22,612 bases of DNA from Ruminococcus sp. UBA1366 (lineage in GTDB: Bacteria > Bacillota > Clostridia > Oscillospirales > Ruminococcaceae): NCBI GenBank assembly GCA_002306005.1, contig DBRO01000109.1, forward strand, positions 3,849 through 26,460. Direction: 5' to 3'. The position numbers and the translations under genes were made by a program. The notes below the pieces were generated by a model. The model saw only the letters and a list, made by a program, of their open reading frames with translations. It was not told where the DNA came from and did not search any database. The stretch's first letter is position 1. Each line of letters starts with the position of its first letter. Shown here in pieces: positions 21,905-22,612 of the stretch.

Positions 21905-22612
21905 TTGAATATTGCACAAGCATTGGCAAACGAATTTAAGCTAACACAAGCACAGGTGGATGCCACCATTGCGCTGATTGACGACAAGAATACCATCCCG
22001 TTTATTGCCCGCTACCGCAAGGAGGCAACCGGCGGCATTGACGATGTAACCCTGCGGGAACTGGATGAACGGCTGACGTATCTTCGAAATCTGGAAGCGC
22101 GCAAGGAGGAGGTAATCCACAGCATTACCGAACAGGGAAAGCTAACGGATGAACTTCTGGCGCAAATTACTGCCGCCACTGTGTTGCAGCGCGTGGAGGA
22201 TTTGTATAAGCCGTTTAAGAAAAAACGCGCTACCCGTGCAACAAAAGCGCGGGATGCCGGTTTGGAACCGTTGGCACAGGAGATTCTGGCGCAAAAAGCC
22301 CATTCGGGGGAACCTTTGACGATTGCGGCACCGTATTGCAATCCCGAAGCGGGGTATGATACGGCAGAAAAAGCCTTGCAGGGCGCGCTGGATATTATTG
22401 CGGAAATTGTTGCGGACGATGCTGCCGTCACTGCTGTTTTGCGTGAATTTACCCGCAAACACGGGACAATTCAGTCCGCCGCCGTAAATGAAAAGGAAAA
22501 AACCGTTTACGAAATGTATTATGAATTTTCCGAGCCGGTGCTGCGGATTCCCAATCATCGGATTTTGGCAATCAATCGCGGCGAAAAGGAAGAAAAACTC
22601 AAAGTAAAGGTT
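21905..22612 (+). CDS. tex: Tex family transcription accessory / S1 RNA-binding protein (partial, C-terminus outside window)
   Basis: The first 236 residues of a Tex protein, cut by the window edge. It reads NIAQALANEFKLTQAQVDAT, then DDKNTIPFIARYRKEATGGI, the family's most conserved stretch. DDVTLRELDERL and VEDLYKPFKKKRATRATKAR follow; all belong to the helical Tex N-terminal domain. The HhH and S1 domains would lie downstream. Tex proteins bind nucleic acid and influence transcription; the exact role differs between species. The start is TTG at 21905 with AAAGAGAG about 8 bases before it. Confidence 0.95.
   Translation, partial: MNIAQALANEFKLTQAQVDATIALIDDKNTIPFIARYRKEATGGIDDVTLRELDERLTYLRNLEARKEEVIHSITEQGKLTDELLAQITAATVLQRVEDLYKPFKKKRATRATKARDAGLEPLAQEILAQKAHSGEPLTIAAPYCNPEAGYDTAEKALQGALDIIAEIVADDAAVTAVLREFTRKHGTIQSAAVNEKEKTVYEMYYEFSEPVLRIPNHRILAINRGEKEEKLKVKV

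Noticed and set aside
1..22612. CRISPR arrays, tRNA or rRNA genes, insertion sequences, phage or toxin-antitoxin modules
   Set aside because: Looked for on both strands; no spaced repeats, cloverleaf-like segments, transposase or integrase motifs were seen.

Overview
The window looks like a chromosomal piece of a Gram-positive anaerobe of the class Clostridia, probably near the Oscillospiraceae/Ruminococcaceae. This rests on moderate GC, strong GGAGG-type ribosome binding sites, many near-consensus sigma-A promoters, a tryptophan T-box leader, a feoA-feoA-feoB operon ending in a Clostridia-type FeoB-associated Cys-rich peptide, a zinc-ribbon L28, and frequent TTG/GTG starts. The genus cannot be named from sequence reading alone. 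I see no rRNA, tRNA, CRISPR array, insertion sequence, phage gene or plasmid function.

Layout. (1) 1-3434, minus strand: 5' part of trpE behind a Trp-specific T-box leader with its own promoter; upstream of it a translationally coupled pair, a DUF815-type AAA ATPase and a GNAT acetyltransferase. (2) 3519-6156, plus: a beta-CASP metallo-beta-lactamase nuclease and a uridine-kinase-family enzyme, closed by a strong two-way terminator. (3) 6157-7589, minus: an overlapping pair, an Amidase_6-like protein and an M14 zinc carboxypeptidase, probably acting on cell-wall peptides. (4) 7736-8720, plus: purC with its own promoter and terminator. (5) 8722-9945, minus: a ZIP metal transporter (zupT) and rpmB (L28). 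(6) 10000-10417, plus: an ArsC/Spx-like thioredoxin-fold protein. (7) 10509-13958, plus: ferrous iron uptake operon feoA-feoA-feoB plus Cys-rich membrane peptide, with DtxR/IdeR-like boxes. (8) 14046-21300, plus: a chemosensory operon, mcp-cheA-cheW-cheR-cheB-cheW, ending in a clear terminator. (9) 21340-22612, plus: ybaK-type aminoacyl-tRNA deacylase and the 5' part of tex.

How the parts work together. The chemosensory genes form a nearly complete pathway: transmembrane receptor, histidine kinase, two couplers and the CheR/CheB adaptation pair. No cheY, cheC, cheD or flagellar gene is present here, so the output must be encoded elsewhere. The feo genes form a self-contained Fe(II) uptake unit. 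Most other genes are housekeeping (Trp and purine synthesis, ribosome, tRNA quality control).

I found no clearly new multi-gene system. The most interesting points are regulatory: iron-box-like sequences in the feo operon, a possible ATC start codon for zupT, and hairpins lying between the Shine-Dalgarno sequence and the start codon of cheB and of the M14 peptidase gene.
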